Shown here: piece after piece, positions 33,393-42,215 of the stretch
How positions within the stretch are numbered: position 1 is the stretch's first letter
How the letters are laid out: every line of letters starts with the position of its first letter
Source: an uncultured Lachnospiraceae bacterium
Lineage (GTDB): Bacteria; Bacillota; Clostridia; Lachnospirales; Lachnospiraceae
Reading direction: 5' to 3'
Length of the DNA: 64,000 nt
Assembly: GCA_910585825.1 (NCBI GenBank)
Contig: CAJUEY010000010.1
Location: 1 to 64,000 of the forward strand
Position numbers and translations under genes: made by a program
Notes under the pieces: generated by a model
The model's database searches: none
What the model was told of the DNA's origin: nothing
What the model saw: only the letters and a program-made list of their open reading frames with translations

Positions 33393-34514
33393 ATGAAAAA
33401 TAATCATTTATTTCAAAGACGGCTGTTATACACAATCATATGTTTTGCAGCGGCAATTTTATGTTTGTACTGTCCGCAAGAAACACACGCGGCAAACAAT
33501 CTTCCTGTACCTGACCGGCTCATTGCGACAAAAAAAACAGAGACGTCGATTCGCCTGAAATGGAAAGCGTGTGAAAAAGTGGATGGGTATTATATATACC
33601 GGTACAACAAGAAAAAAGGGAAATACATAAAAATAAAAAAGTTAGAAGGAGCAAAGAGGCATATATGGGTAGATAAAAACAGGAAGCCGAACAAATTATA
33701 TCGATATAAGGTGGCCTCCTATAAAAAGAAGAAAAAAAGCAAAAAGTCTTATGAAGTGTCCGCTATGTCATATGGGAGAGATGCAAGGACGGTAAATGCG
33801 GGGTATGTGGATATTGGAATAGAAGATCAGGATGAAAAGGGGAATTATCGTCTGGAGATTGGCATATGCGACAGAGAGGAATTGGAGGAGTATACGGATG
33901 TAGGTGGGGATGTGAGTGTAAAATATTACGCCGCGGATGCAATATCCGATAAATTAATATGGAATTCCAGCGATCCTTCCCTTGCATCTGTAGATCAGAC
34001 AGGGACAATTACTACATATGAAAAAGAAGGGAAGTGTGAAATAACGGCCAGGGCGCACAATGGAGTGACCGGAAGGATCTATTTAACGGTGGTAAATTAC
34101 GCGAGGCCCAAATCATTTCCGTACTATGAGGGGACATTTCCGGATGTAAACCGCATGCTTACGGAATATAGAGAAAACCTCTTTAACATTGCAACCTACT
34201 TTACCATAAAGGGAAAAGAAGGTGTGGACGGAAGACTGGAGCTAGATGAAGAGGAAAATGTCATTGGTTATCCGGATCTGGAAAATATAGAGAGCATTTA
34301 CGGAGACGTGGAAAACATCCTCAAAAATTATCCCGCGGTGGTAGAGATCAGCTATGGAAAGGGAAGGAGCAGCTTTGAGATTATTTATGGGGGAAATGGG
34401 GGCTGGACACGTATCGATTATCGGGCATATGATGATATGTCAAATTATCCTCTGGGAAGGATCGCGCCGCATTGGGCAATGACAAAATTTATTCCGGAAA
34501 ATATCCAGCATTAG
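33393..34514 (+). CDS. Secreted protein with fibronectin-III-like and Ig-like domains
   Basis: This 373-residue protein starts at ATG 33,393, two bases after the protease frame ends, with CAGGAGGG upstream, so the two are one operon. It has a signal peptide of about 33 residues (LLYTIICFAAAILCLYC, cleavage after THA). Residues about 38-120 are a Lys/Tyr-rich fibronectin-III-like domain (SIRLKWKACEKVDGYYIYRY) very like those in the upstream protease. Residues about 135-230 form a Big_2-like domain (LIWNSSDPSLASVDQTGTIT). The C-terminal region is unique. No anchor motif. Probably binds or presents the same ligand as the protease. Confidence 0.75.
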   Translation: MKNNHLFQRRLLYTIICFAAAILCLYCPQETHAANNLPVPDRLIATKKTETSIRLKWKACEKVDGYYIYRYNKKKGKYIKIKKLEGAKRHIWVDKNRKPNKLYRYKVASYKKKKKSKKSYEVSAMSYGRDARTVNAGYVDIGIEDQDEKGNYRLEIGICDREELEEYTDVGGDVSVKYYAADAISDKLIWNSSDPSLASVDQTGTITTYEKEGKCEITARAHNGVTGRIYLTVVNYARPKSFPYYEGTFPDVNRMLTEYRENLFNIATYFTIKGKEGVDGRLELDEEENVIGYPDLENIESIYGDVENILKNYPAVVEISYGKGRSSFEIIYGGNGGWTRIDYRAYDDMSNYPLGRIAPHWAMTKFIPENIQH

Positions 34515-34523
34515 GATACTGAG

Positions 34524-34604
34524 GAAAAAAGACCTTTCCATGATCAGATCTGCAATGGCGGAATCTTCGCCTGCCATATGCAGTTTTAGATTTATAAGTC
34601 CATG
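34524..34604 (-). pseudogene. Fragment resembling the DUF2383 gene
   Basis: On the minus strand about 27 codons read GLINLKLHMAGEDSAIADLI, which parallels the NVKLNMEGGDAAVADLI region of the DUF2383 protein encoded at 30,207-30,641, also visible as nucleotide similarity. No start or full domain. A small relic. Confidence 0.4.
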
Positions 34605-34617
34605 AGGACAAGGAACG

Positions 34618-34653
34618 AATCCCCGAATCGTGCGGTAACGCAATTCGGGGATT
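34618..34653. terminator. Hairpin between convergent genes
   Basis: AATCCCCGAAT (34,618-34,628) pairs perfectly with ATTCGGGGATT (34,643-34,653), with an inner TGCG/CGCA stem. It separates the surface-protein operon from the BlaR1-type gene. Confidence 0.7.
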
Positions 34654-34665
34654 TCCTTAATCACA

Positions 34666-36591
34666 TCATTGGAAAGTATTTTCGGGGTTCCATCCCAATA
34701 TATTCCACAATTCACTGTTGTCAGAGCTGCCAAATTCAGTATACCCGTCTGCTGTCAGGATGGCATTGCAACTGTCCGTCGCTGGATATATTACGCCCAT
34801 GCTGCCATTCTTTTTTGTCAGGTACAATGCGTCTTCAAAAGGACATGCGGGAACCCCTTTTATAACTTTTGTTTTACTGATTATCTTTTCCAGTTTTTGT
34901 AAAGCTTCTGTGGAATCACAAGTGTACATTTTTCCACGGAACATCATTTCTGCTTTTTCTAATCCATGGCAATCTGAGGATGCCAGCAAGGGAGCCTTAT
35001 TGTATTCATCTGGAACAAAAAATTTCTTTGCGGGTTCTGGATCATCTTTTCCACTTGTATATTTACTATATCCAAGCTGTCCTATTTCAGTCCATGAATG
35101 GGATAGAAAAAGCTGCTCCTGCCCCTCAGGAGTCTGATAGACCGCCGAACCGTCGCCGCTCTCAACGCCTGAATACAAAGAGATTCCTGTTAAATCATAG
35201 GTTTCTTTTTTCAGACTGTTTTTTTCCACATCATAAATATACATATCTGTCATGTCCATAGGATGCAGATAGACCTGCTGACCATCCTCTGATACCTGAA
35301 TCTCACAGTATTTATCTCCTTGTGTATAAGAACAGCCGATAGCAGCCAGATCCACACTTCTAAGCATTTTTTGATTTACGGTATCATATACAAAAAGTCC
35401 GAAAGACCCGCCGAAAATAATTCGGTTTTTATCTGCATAATACAGCATTGCGCCGTCTGCTCCTGTGCCCTGTGTCAGATCCGGCTTTGCTTCAGTAACC
35501 GATATGGATGTTGCTGTCTTTTCTGATTCATCCATACTTATCGGTGGTTCCTTCTCATGGTAAGATTCTGTATCAGTAACCGTCCCGGTTCCGAAAGTAC
35601 AACTCGCCGCGCCCAAAGATATTCCTGCCGCCAGAATAATCATCCATGTCATAGGTAAAGATTTTTTTATCAATAATGATAATCTTGTCTTCATTTCCCG
35701 ATTACCTCCTTTTAACTCCTGCATTAATAAATAGTTTCTGCTGTCGTTAGAAAGCAAGGAACATATATCCACAAGCATTCGACAATAATCTGTTTTTTTA
35801 TCATCGCCAAGCTCTGCCATAACGCCCTCATCACATGCTGTCTCACAGTCCCGTTTGGATAAAATATAGGAAATCCACACAAGAGGATGGAACCAGTAGA
35901 TCGTAAGGCAAATAGACCTTATCAGAGACCAGATCATATCCTTGTGGCGGAAATGTATCCATTCGTGTAAAAGGATATAACCTCTGTACTTCTCGCTAAT
36001 CCCCCAGCCATCCGGAAGATAAATTGCCGGTTTTATTATTCCAAATAAACAGGGGCTATGGACAAGAGATGTTACATAAACAGGTAATACAGCACGGTAT
36101 GTTCCGTTATATTTACGTTTCCGCCTTAATTTAACAGAAAAAATAATATTACTTATCAATAGATAGCCTGTGAAGAAAACAATTCCTATTATCCAGATCC
36201 ATTTTAAAATCTGAATTCCGATTGCTTTATCTTTTATGCTGACAGTTGGGTTTATGGATTCTGTTTTTGCAATAGCATCATTATTGTTTGCCGGAGATGT
36301 TTTCTCGTTTTCCTCATTTGCAGAAGACATTTGCTGCGTATTTTCTGTTGCTATGGCGGAAATATCTTCGCGTTTTTTATTATCCATTATAGGAACTGCG
36401 GAATTACTCTCTGACGGAAAATAGTTTGTGACATTGAACGGATTTTCAAAAGGCATTGGGATAAGCAATTTTACTGCAATAACAAGCCATAGCGCATATT
36501 TGAATCTTTGTCCGATATATTTACCGCATAAACTACGGAGCGATAATACAACTAATATTAGGATAGATGAACTGATAATCTGGTTCAGCAT
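34666..36591 (-). CDS. BlaR1/MecR1-type M56 metallopeptidase with non-penicillin sensor domain
   Basis: This 641-residue protein starts just after the BlaI gene ends. The N-terminal half has four hydrophobic segments and the cytosolic M56 zinc peptidase motif LLHEWIHFRHKD (HExxH) with DCETACDEGVMAEL downstream. The C-terminal half, after a membrane segment near residue 320, is extracellular and begins at a Cys in GAASCTFG. It is beta-rich with propeller-like repeats (FGLFVYDTVNQKM, DMYIYDVEKNS) and shows no transpeptidase SxxK. It should sense a signal other than beta-lactams, or an unknown one, and cleave the BlaI-like repressor. Confidence 0.88.
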   Translation of the reverse strand: MLNQIISSSILILVVLSLRSLCGKYIGQRFKYALWLVIAVKLLIPMPFENPFNVTNYFPSESNSAVPIMDNKKREDISAIATENTQQMSSANEENEKTSPANNNDAIAKTESINPTVSIKDKAIGIQILKWIWIIGIVFFTGYLLISNIIFSVKLRRKRKYNGTYRAVLPVYVTSLVHSPCLFGIIKPAIYLPDGWGISEKYRGYILLHEWIHFRHKDMIWSLIRSICLTIYWFHPLVWISYILSKRDCETACDEGVMAELGDDKKTDYCRMLVDICSLLSNDSRNYLLMQELKGGNREMKTRLSLLIKKSLPMTWMIILAAGISLGAASCTFGTGTVTDTESYHEKEPPISMDESEKTATSISVTEAKPDLTQGTGADGAMLYYADKNRIIFGGSFGLFVYDTVNQKMLRSVDLAAIGCSYTQGDKYCEIQVSEDGQQVYLHPMDMTDMYIYDVEKNSLKKETYDLTGISLYSGVESGDGSAVYQTPEGQEQLFLSHSWTEIGQLGYSKYTSGKDDPEPAKKFFVPDEYNKAPLLASSDCHGLEKAEMMFRGKMYTCDSTEALQKLEKIISKTKVIKGVPACPFEDALYLTKKNGSMGVIYPATDSCNAILTADGYTEFGSSDNSELWNILGWNPENTFQ

Positions 36592-36592
36592 T

Positions 36593-36964
36593 TTATTTCT
36601 CTGCCTCCTTTAACATGTCATACAGTTCCTGTATTTCTTCCGGTTTTAGTTTCCGCTCTTTTAACAGGGTGTTCATCATCATACTGACAGAGCCCTTAAA
36701 TACCCAGTCTAAAAAACGCTCCGTTTCAGCAAAATTAACTGCCTCCCGTTCAACAGCAGGATAATACAGCTTTGCTTTTTTTCCCTGCTCGAATCTCAAA
36801 AGGCCTTTTTTGCTCATTCGATTCAACATTGTACTGACTGTACTTTTTGTCCAGTCGCGTTTTTCATGCAATGCATGAAACAACTGTGTAATTGTTTGCG
36901 GATTCTCATCCCAGAGTTCTTCCATTAAAATCCTTTCGCTGGGCTGCAATATAACTTTTCTCAT
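36593..36964 (-). CDS. BlaI/MecI-family repressor
   Basis: ATG at 36,964 with TTGGAGGATA upstream on the minus strand gives 123 residues. The winged helix domain spans residues about 1-75 (LQPSERILMEELWDENPQTI, DWTKSTVSTMLNRMSKKGLL) and is followed by the dimerisation helices. The neighbouring M56 protease starts two bases after its stop, the classical repressor-sensor pair. An ACTGCAGT palindrome in the upstream region at about 37,033-37,040 may be the operator (weak). Confidence 0.9.
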   Translation of the reverse strand: MRKVILQPSERILMEELWDENPQTITQLFHALHEKRDWTKSTVSTMLNRMSKKGLLRFEQGKKAKLYYPAVEREAVNFAETERFLDWVFKGSVSMMMNTLLKERKLKPEEIQELYDMLKEAEK

Positions 36965-37193
36965 AGTATCCTCCAATGTTATTGTGTGACTGCTGTCGTC
37001 CTTTTCATTTATTATATTAGTATATCGTACTACTGCAGTCAACCTTTATTTGTATCAAATCTTCCTCTGCTCCAGACGGAGGCTGGTATCAAAAAGCATA
37101 TCCCGCTTTTTATCAAAGTTTTCAGCCGCCATCTCAAGATGTTTTGTTTCCTGCCTACCTTTCTATAATTGTTCCAGTAAAGTGTTATCAGAA

Positions 37194-37403
37194 ATGAATG
37201 CGCTTTTATTACAGCTGTACCGAAAGAAAGGTCAGTTGGAAGGCGCTATTGCGCTGACGGACTACTTTGACCGATTAAATGATGTTTGTCGGCATATATA
37301 TAAGAATTGGAATCTGGTGATAAACGATCACGAAGAGTTTTGCGAAAGAGGAAGAAATTATGCCATACCAATGAAATATGTGGTTGGAGAGGATTCGTTT
37401 TGA
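37194..37403 (+). CDS. Small hypothetical protein, possibly truncated
   Basis: ATG 37,194 opens 69 residues, MNALLLQLYRKKGQLEGAIA to IPMKYVVGEDSF, helical and charged with a Cys-His-containing middle (DVCRHIYKNWNLVIND). The frame is open upstream but contains no family-like sequence there. No convincing ribosome binding site. I recognise no family. It may be the C-terminal remains of a larger gene lost between the BlaI operon and the next lipoprotein. Confidence 0.35.
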   Translation: MNALLLQLYRKKGQLEGAIALTDYFDRLNDVCRHIYKNWNLVINDHEEFCERGRNYAIPMKYVVGEDSF

Positions 37404-37446
37404 GGCAGAAGGAAGACAGGGACATGATATGGAAAGGGAAACTTCA

Positions 37447-37474
37447 TTGAAAAAAGCAAAAGATATGTTATAAT
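37447..37474 (+). promoter_or_regulatory. Sigma-A promoter of the lipoprotein gene
   Basis: TTGAAA (37,447-37,452), 16-base spacer and TATAAT (37,469-37,474), about 110 bases before the ATG at 37,588. Confidence 0.75.
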
Positions 37475-37587
37475 GAAAAGGGATTGTGAAAAAGTAAACA
37501 AAAATTCCATCGCAGAGCGATTTTCAATGGATTTTTGCATGTAACAGGGCAGCTTGCCTGAACTGTTGCGAATAAAGGGGTGAATAC

Positions 37588-38232
37588 ATGAGCAGAATGA
37601 TGAATCTGCTGTTATTGGCTGTAATCCTGCTGCTGTCCGGCTGCGGAAAACAGAAATATCCGGTATCCGAAGTGATTTTTGAAGACAGATATTCTCTGGA
37701 GGGTGCAGAGAACATGGAGTTTGTGTTTTCAAAAGACAGTACGCTGGTTGTCCGGCAATGGGGGATTTATGAATTGAAGGAGAATGCATCAGGGGAAGCA
37801 GTTGTAAGAGTTTGTCTGGATGATATCGATAGAGAACTGCCGGAGGACTATAATTTTTCCGAGTATCTGATCCGGGAAGAAAAAGAACATATTGTACTGA
37901 CTTATATCTCAGAGGAATTGGATGGAGATTCCAATTCGATGCGTCTGTATTTTCTGGATGGAGATGACGGGCTGCGTTCCGATGCGGCGTTTGACGGAGC
38001 CTATCAGATCGGGGAAGACGGTGACAGCTACCAGTATATTTTTGAAAAAGACGGAAGCATCACGATGCAGATTGCAGAACACTACTATGCAGATCACGAT
38101 CATATGATTTTGGTGGATCATGCAGGAAGCACAGAATATCTGTATGAGAAGTCAGACGATGTACTGATACTTAAGAATATGAATGAGGAACCAATTCTGA
38201 CTCTGATCAAAGAGAGTGAGACAGAGAACTGA
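37588..38232 (+). CDS. Lipoprotein upstream of mtnN
   Basis: This 214-residue protein starts at ATG 37,588 with AAAGGGGTG upstream. The signal peptide ends in the lipobox LLSGCG (Cys near residue 19). The mature domain is acidic with repeated beta segments, including two similar units GAYQIGEDGDSYQYIFEKDG and LYFLDGDDGL, and ends with repeated LYEKSDDVLIL. I recognise no specific family. The mtnN gene starts 28 bases later without a visible terminator, so the two may be co-transcribed. Confidence 0.75.
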   Translation: MSRMMNLLLLAVILLLSGCGKQKYPVSEVIFEDRYSLEGAENMEFVFSKDSTLVVRQWGIYELKENASGEAVVRVCLDDIDRELPEDYNFSEYLIREEKEHIVLTYISEELDGDSNSMRLYFLDGDDGLRSDAAFDGAYQIGEDGDSYQYIFEKDGSITMQIAEHYYADHDHMILVDHAGSTEYLYEKSDDVLILKNMNEEPILTLIKESETEN

Positions 38233-38260
38233 AAAAATACAATGAAGAGGTGAAAGTGAA

Positions 38261-38956
38261 ATGTTAGGAATTATCGGCGCTATGGACACAGAGGTGGCAA
38301 AATTAAAAGAAGTAATGGAGGATGTGAACATTACAAAAGCCGCCTCCATGGAGTTTTATGAAGGGAAATTAAACGGAGCCAGAGCAGTTGTAGTCAAAGC
38401 CGGAGTCGGCAAGGTCAATGCAGCCTGCTGTACGCAGGTGCTGATCGATCATTTTCCGGTCAGCTGTGTGATCAATACGGGAATTGCAGGTTCCCTGAAA
38501 TCAGAGATTGATATTGGAGATGTCGTTTTGGCCACAGATGCTGTGGAACATGATATGGATGTGGCGGCCCTGGGCTATGCGCCGGGGAAAATCCCGGATA
38601 TGGATGTGGAATCTTTTGAGGCGGATGAAAAACTCAGAAAAATTGCAAAGGAAAGCTGCGAGAAAGTCAATCCGGACATCAGCGTGTACGAAGGAAGAGT
38701 AGTAACGGGAGACCAGTTTATTTCCAGCAAAGAGAAAAAGGCGTGGCTGACAGAGACGTTTGGCGGCTGCTGTGCAGAAATGGAAGGCGCTGCTATCGCC
38801 CATGCTGCATATCTGAATCAGGTTCCGTTTTTGATTGTCCGGGCAATTTCCGATAAAGCAGACGACAGCGCGCAAATGGATTATCCCACATTTGAAGCAA
38901 AGGCAATTGAACATTCTGTTCGACTAATAGTAGAAATGGCAGGTAGATTAGCATGA
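38261..38956 (+). CDS. mtnN: 5'-methylthioadenosine/S-adenosylhomocysteine nucleosidase
   Basis: This 231-residue protein matches the MtnN/Pfs family over its whole length: MLGIIGAMDTEVAKL (catalytic Glu), INTGIAGSL, CCAEMEGAAIAHAAY (ribose-binding Met-Glu) and RAISDKADD (catalytic Asp). It cleaves S-adenosylhomocysteine to S-ribosylhomocysteine plus adenine, and also methylthioadenosine. Its stop overlaps the luxS start by four bases, so the product of this enzyme is directly the substrate of the next. Confidence 0.96.
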   Translation: MLGIIGAMDTEVAKLKEVMEDVNITKAASMEFYEGKLNGARAVVVKAGVGKVNAACCTQVLIDHFPVSCVINTGIAGSLKSEIDIGDVVLATDAVEHDMDVAALGYAPGKIPDMDVESFEADEKLRKIAKESCEKVNPDISVYEGRVVTGDQFISSKEKKAWLTETFGGCCAEMEGAAIAHAAYLNQVPFLIVRAISDKADDSAQMDYPTFEAKAIEHSVRLIVEMAGRLA

Positions 38957-39432
38957 AAAAAATAGCGAGTTTTACAGTCAATCATTTAACATTACTGCCG
39001 GGGGTATATGTGTCCCGGAAAGATCACATCGGAGCAGAAGTGGTGACTACGTTTGACCTCCGTATGACAAGACCGAATTTTGAGCCGGTGATGAATACGG
39101 CGGAGGTGCATACCATAGAACATCTTGGAGCAACATTCCTTAGAAATCATAAAGAGTTTAAAGATAAGACTGTCTATTTCGGACCAATGGGCTGCCGCAC
39201 CGGATTTTATCTGATTCTGGCAGGAGATTATGAATCAAAGGATATCGTGGATCTGTTAAAGGAAATGTTTGTATTTATCCGGGATTTTAAAGATGAGGTT
39301 CCGGGAGCGGCAGCCAGAGACTGCGGCAACTATCTGGATATGAATCTTCCCATGGCAAATTACCTGGCAGAGAAATATTACGAAGAGGTTCTTTGCCGTA
39401 TGAGTGAGGAACGCTTGAAGTATCCGGATTAA
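38953..39432 (+). CDS. luxS: S-ribosylhomocysteine lyase (LuxS)
   Basis: This 159-residue enzyme has the zinc site HTIEHLGATF and the Cys in AARDCGNYLDMN, plus GPMGCRTGFYLI. It converts S-ribosylhomocysteine to homocysteine and DPD, the precursor of autoinducer-2. It is translationally coupled to mtnN (ATGA overlap), completing the activated methyl cycle. Homocysteine can feed the methionine/cysteine genes near 43 kb. Confidence 0.97.
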   Translation: MKKIASFTVNHLTLLPGVYVSRKDHIGAEVVTTFDLRMTRPNFEPVMNTAEVHTIEHLGATFLRNHKEFKDKTVYFGPMGCRTGFYLILAGDYESKDIVDLLKEMFVFIRDFKDEVPGAAARDCGNYLDMNLPMANYLAEKYYEEVLCRMSEERLKYPD

Positions 39433-39443
39433 GAGGAGGAAAG

Positions 39444-39851
39444 ATGATGCTTGCAGCAGGAATAACAGGACATACAGAACTTACAGTGACAAAAGATCAT
39501 ACGGCCATTGCCCGCAAAAGCGGAACTTTGGAGGTGTTTGCAACGCCCGCCATGATTGAGTTAATAGAAGAGACGGCATGGAAAAGCGTTGCAGACGAAT
39601 TAGAAGAAGGCTGCGCAACTGTCGGCACAGCCCTGAATATCAAACATCTTTCTGCCACTCCGGTGGGTATGAAGGTAATTTGCGAAACCAGGCTGACAGA
39701 AGTGGACGGCAGAAGACTTGTATTTGAAACAGCAGTTATGGACGAAACCGGAAAAGTCGGCGAAGGAGTCCATGAGCGGTTTATCATCCAGTCGGACAAA
39801 TTTCAAAAAAAGGCAAATGATAAACTTCAGTCGTCTTCTTTTGCCCAGTAA
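39444..39851 (+). CDS. FlK-like hot-dog thioesterase
   Basis: ATG 39,444 after AAGAGGAGGAAAG gives 135 residues. It resembles fluoroacetyl-CoA-thioesterase-type proteins: LEVFATPAMIELIEETAW (active-site Thr/Glu), then TALNIKHLSATPVGMKV (catalytic His) and the closing strand GEGVHERFII. The natural substrate in this clade is an unidentified acyl-CoA. It is 11 bases downstream of luxS and probably in the same operon. Its 3' end overlaps the 3' end of glpK by 25 bases. Confidence 0.85.
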   Translation: MMLAAGITGHTELTVTKDHTAIARKSGTLEVFATPAMIELIEETAWKSVADELEEGCATVGTALNIKHLSATPVGMKVICETRLTEVDGRRLVFETAVMDETGKVGEGVHERFIIQSDKFQKKANDKLQSSSFAQ

Positions 39852-41326
39852 AAGGAAGACACTACTGCTTTTTTCCATAATTTTAATTTAGAATCCCTTT
39901 CTGCTTTGGTAATTTCCGGCAGGAAAATACGGTCTGCAGTCTGATTTTTTCGGAGGTCGTTCTGGCTGGACCAGTAGCCTACAGCTAATCCGGCGAGGTA
40001 AGCGGCGCCCAGAGCTGTGGTTTCTACACAGACGGGGCGGCTGACGGGTGCGTCTATGAGATTGGCCTGCATCTGCATAAGGAGGTTGTTGGCGCTTGCG
40101 CCGCCGTCAACTTTGAGGGCGGCAAGCTGCATACCGGCATCTTTTTTCATCACTTCTAAGACGTCGTTTACCTGGAAGGCAATGGATTCTAATGTTGCAC
40201 GAATGATATGATATTTATTGACGCCGCGGCTTAGCCCCACGATGGTGCCTCTGGCGTACTGATCCCAGTACGGAGCGCCAAGTCCTGTAAAGGCGGGGAC
40301 TACATAGCAGCCGCCGGTGTCTTTTACTTTTCTTGCCATATATTCGGAATCTGACGCAGAATCAATCAGTTTCAATTCATCTCTCAGCCACTGGATGGCA
40401 GCTCCGGCGATAAAAATAGAACCTTCCAGTGCATAAGTAACCTTTCCGTCGAGTCCCCATGCAATTGTAGTGACAAGCCCGTTTTTGGAAAACACGGGTG
40501 TATTTCCGGTGTTGATCAGCAGAAAACATCCGGTGCCATAGGTGTTTTTGGCTTCGCCGGCCAGAAAGCAGGTTTGGCCGAAAAGGGCAGCCTGCTGATC
40601 CCCCGCCGCTCCGGAAATCAGAATCGGACCGCCGAAGAAGGAAGGATCGGCAGTTCCGTAGATGCAGCTTGAGGGTTTCGGCGTCGGCAGCATGGATTTT
40701 GGAATGTCCAGTTCTGTCAAAATTTCATCATCCCACGTCAGGGTATGGATATTAAATAACATGGTCCGGGAGGCATTGGAATAGTCGGTGATATGCACCT
40801 GTCCCCGTGTCAGTTTCCAGATCAGCCAGGTTTCCACCGTTCCAAAGAGAAGATCTCCTTTCATAGCTTTTTCTCTTGCGCCCTTTACATGCTCTAAAAT
40901 CCATTTGATTTTAGAGCCGGAAAAATAAGCGTCAATGACAAGGCCTGTTTTCTGCCGGAATAGTTCGGTCAGACCCTTTTCTTTCAAAGAATCGCAGTAC
41001 CTGGAAGTTCTGCGGCACTGCCATACGATAGCATGATAAATGGGAGAACCGGTATGTCTGTCCCATACAACGGCAGTTTCCCTCTGATTGGTGATGCCAA
41101 TGGCGGCGATGTCGGCAGCAGATGCATGGATGTTTGCCATTGCATTCTGTGCAGCATCTAATTGTGAGGAAAAAATTTCATCGGCATCATGTTCTACCCA
41201 GCCGGATTTTGGGAAAATCTGGGTAAATTCTTTTTGGGCGCTGCTGCATATACTTCCCCGTTCATCGAAAAGAATGCAGCGGCTGCTGGTAGTTCCGGCG
41301 TCCAACGCCATGATATATTTAGGCAT
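39827..41326 (-). CDS. glpK: Glycerol kinase
   Basis: This 499-residue FGGY-family kinase starts at 41,326 after GGAGGAATTTT on the minus strand. It has the N-terminal phosphate loop LDAGTTSSRCILFD, substrate segments QRETAVVWDRHTG and CRRTSRYCDSL, a second-domain GGASANNLLMQMQANL and the FGGY signature region GAAGDQQAALFGQ. It phosphorylates glycerol to glycerol-3-phosphate with ATP. No glpF or glpD adjoins. The 3' ends of this and the thioesterase gene overlap on opposite strands. Confidence 0.96.
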   Translation of the reverse strand: MPKYIMALDAGTTSSRCILFDERGSICSSAQKEFTQIFPKSGWVEHDADEIFSSQLDAAQNAMANIHASAADIAAIGITNQRETAVVWDRHTGSPIYHAIVWQCRRTSRYCDSLKEKGLTELFRQKTGLVIDAYFSGSKIKWILEHVKGAREKAMKGDLLFGTVETWLIWKLTRGQVHITDYSNASRTMLFNIHTLTWDDEILTELDIPKSMLPTPKPSSCIYGTADPSFFGGPILISGAAGDQQAALFGQTCFLAGEAKNTYGTGCFLLINTGNTPVFSKNGLVTTIAWGLDGKVTYALEGSIFIAGAAIQWLRDELKLIDSASDSEYMARKVKDTGGCYVVPAFTGLGAPYWDQYARGTIVGLSRGVNKYHIIRATLESIAFQVNDVLEVMKKDAGMQLAALKVDGGASANNLLMQMQANLIDAPVSRPVCVETTALGAAYLAGLAVGYWSSQNDLRKNQTADRIFLPEITKAERDSKLKLWKKAVVSSFYWAKEDD

Positions 41327-41460
41327 AAAATTCCTCCGTTTCGTAGATGTGGTGATAAGACATGCTTATATAATTTACATTACTGGAAACGAGGAGGAAA
41401 TGCAACCGGAAGTTGTGAAATAGAAAGAATGTGTGTCAGAATGATGATTACGCTTTGTCC

Positions 41461-41547
41461 ATACGGCAAGAGGCCGGATTCCGACCCCAGTACTGTACCG
41501 GCCTGTGACCGTGCAGCGCAGCGCACGGTCCAGGAGCGAACAGTAAC
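41461..41547 (+). repeat. Dispersed palindromic intergenic repeat, copy 2
   Basis: It lies in the 328-base gap between glpK and the Rrf2 regulator and matches the reverse complement of 27,674-27,759, with a few substitutions that preserve the stems (for example GACCGTGC...GCACGGTC). It lacks coding capacity. The two copies are about 13.7 kb apart in opposite orientation. Confidence 0.8.
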
Positions 41548-41586
41548 GGCTCTGCTTAAAACTGCAAAGAATTCATTGATTTCATA

Positions 41587-41615
41587 TTGACACACTAGGA
41601 AAAAGCGGCTAATAT
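41587..41615 (+). promoter_or_regulatory. Sigma-A promoter of the Rrf2 regulator gene
   Basis: Perfect TTGACA (41,587-41,592), 17-base spacer and TAATAT (41,610-41,615), 39 bases before the ATG, with no gene in between. Confidence 0.8.
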
Positions 41616-41654
41616 GAATATAAGAAAAATAAGTATCAGGAGGCAGGAATAAAT

Positions 41655-42089
41655 ATGAAGATTTCAACAAAAGGCAGGTACGCTCTGCGGTTGATGTTAG
41701 ATATTGCCATGAATGACGCCGCAGAGCCGGTTCGTCTGAAAGATACAGCAGAGAGACAGTCTATATCTGTCAAATATTTAGAGCAGATTATTTCATCTCT
41801 TGTCCGTGCCGGATATGTCAAAAGCATCCGAGGGCCTCAGGGAGGATATCGTCTGGTGAAAAAACCTTCTGAATATACGGTAGGCATGATTCTGCGCCAG
41901 GTAGAAGGAAATATGGTTCCCGTTGCCTGTCTGGAAAATGATGCGGTTGACTGTGAACGGCAGAGCGAATGCGTAACCATTCGGGTCTGGAAAGAATTGG
42001 ATGCGGCAATCCGCGGCGTTTTGGATAAATATACGCTGGAAGATCTGGTTATCTGGCAGGAAGAATTGGGAAATGATTATATTATATAA
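41655..42089 (+). CDS. Rrf2-family transcriptional regulator (CymR/IscR-like)
   Basis: This 144-residue protein starts at ATG 41,655 after AGGAGGCAG. It has the Rrf2 winged helix MKISTKGRYALRLMLDIAMN with KYLEQIISSLVRAGYVKSIR and GPQGGYRL. The dimer helix contains Cys residues in CLENDAVDCERQSEC, a spacing close to the [2Fe-2S] ligands of IscR and absent from B. subtilis CymR. Two tRNAs later comes the cysK-metY operon, whose promoter carries an inverted repeat. I infer control of cysteine or Fe-S supply; which effector is used is open. Confidence 0.85.
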   Translation: MKISTKGRYALRLMLDIAMNDAAEPVRLKDTAERQSISVKYLEQIISSLVRAGYVKSIRGPQGGYRLVKKPSEYTVGMILRQVEGNMVPVACLENDAVDCERQSECVTIRVWKELDAAIRGVLDKYTLEDLVIWQEELGNDYII

Positions 42090-42146
42090 TTTTTCTTTCT
42101 TTTATCGGAGGATCAGAACCTGTCCCACAATCAAAATATAAAGAAA

Positions 42147-42185
42147 AAGTCCTTTGGTTTTGCATGACAAACCGAAGGACTTCTT
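42147..42185 (+). terminator. Terminator of the Rrf2 gene
   Basis: AAGTCCTTTGGTTT (42,147-42,160) pairs with AAACCGAAGGACTT (42,169-42,182) with one mismatch, followed by CTTTCT. Confidence 0.8.
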
Positions 42186-42215
42186 TCTATAAAAATGTTT
42201 TCAGGCATAAAAATA

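Noticed and set aside
37050..37193. Upstream extension of the small hypothetical protein
   Set aside because: The extension (RRRLVSKSISRFLSKF-like) is Ser/Arg rich with no family character and overlaps the BlaI promoter region, so I kept only the ATG at 37,194.
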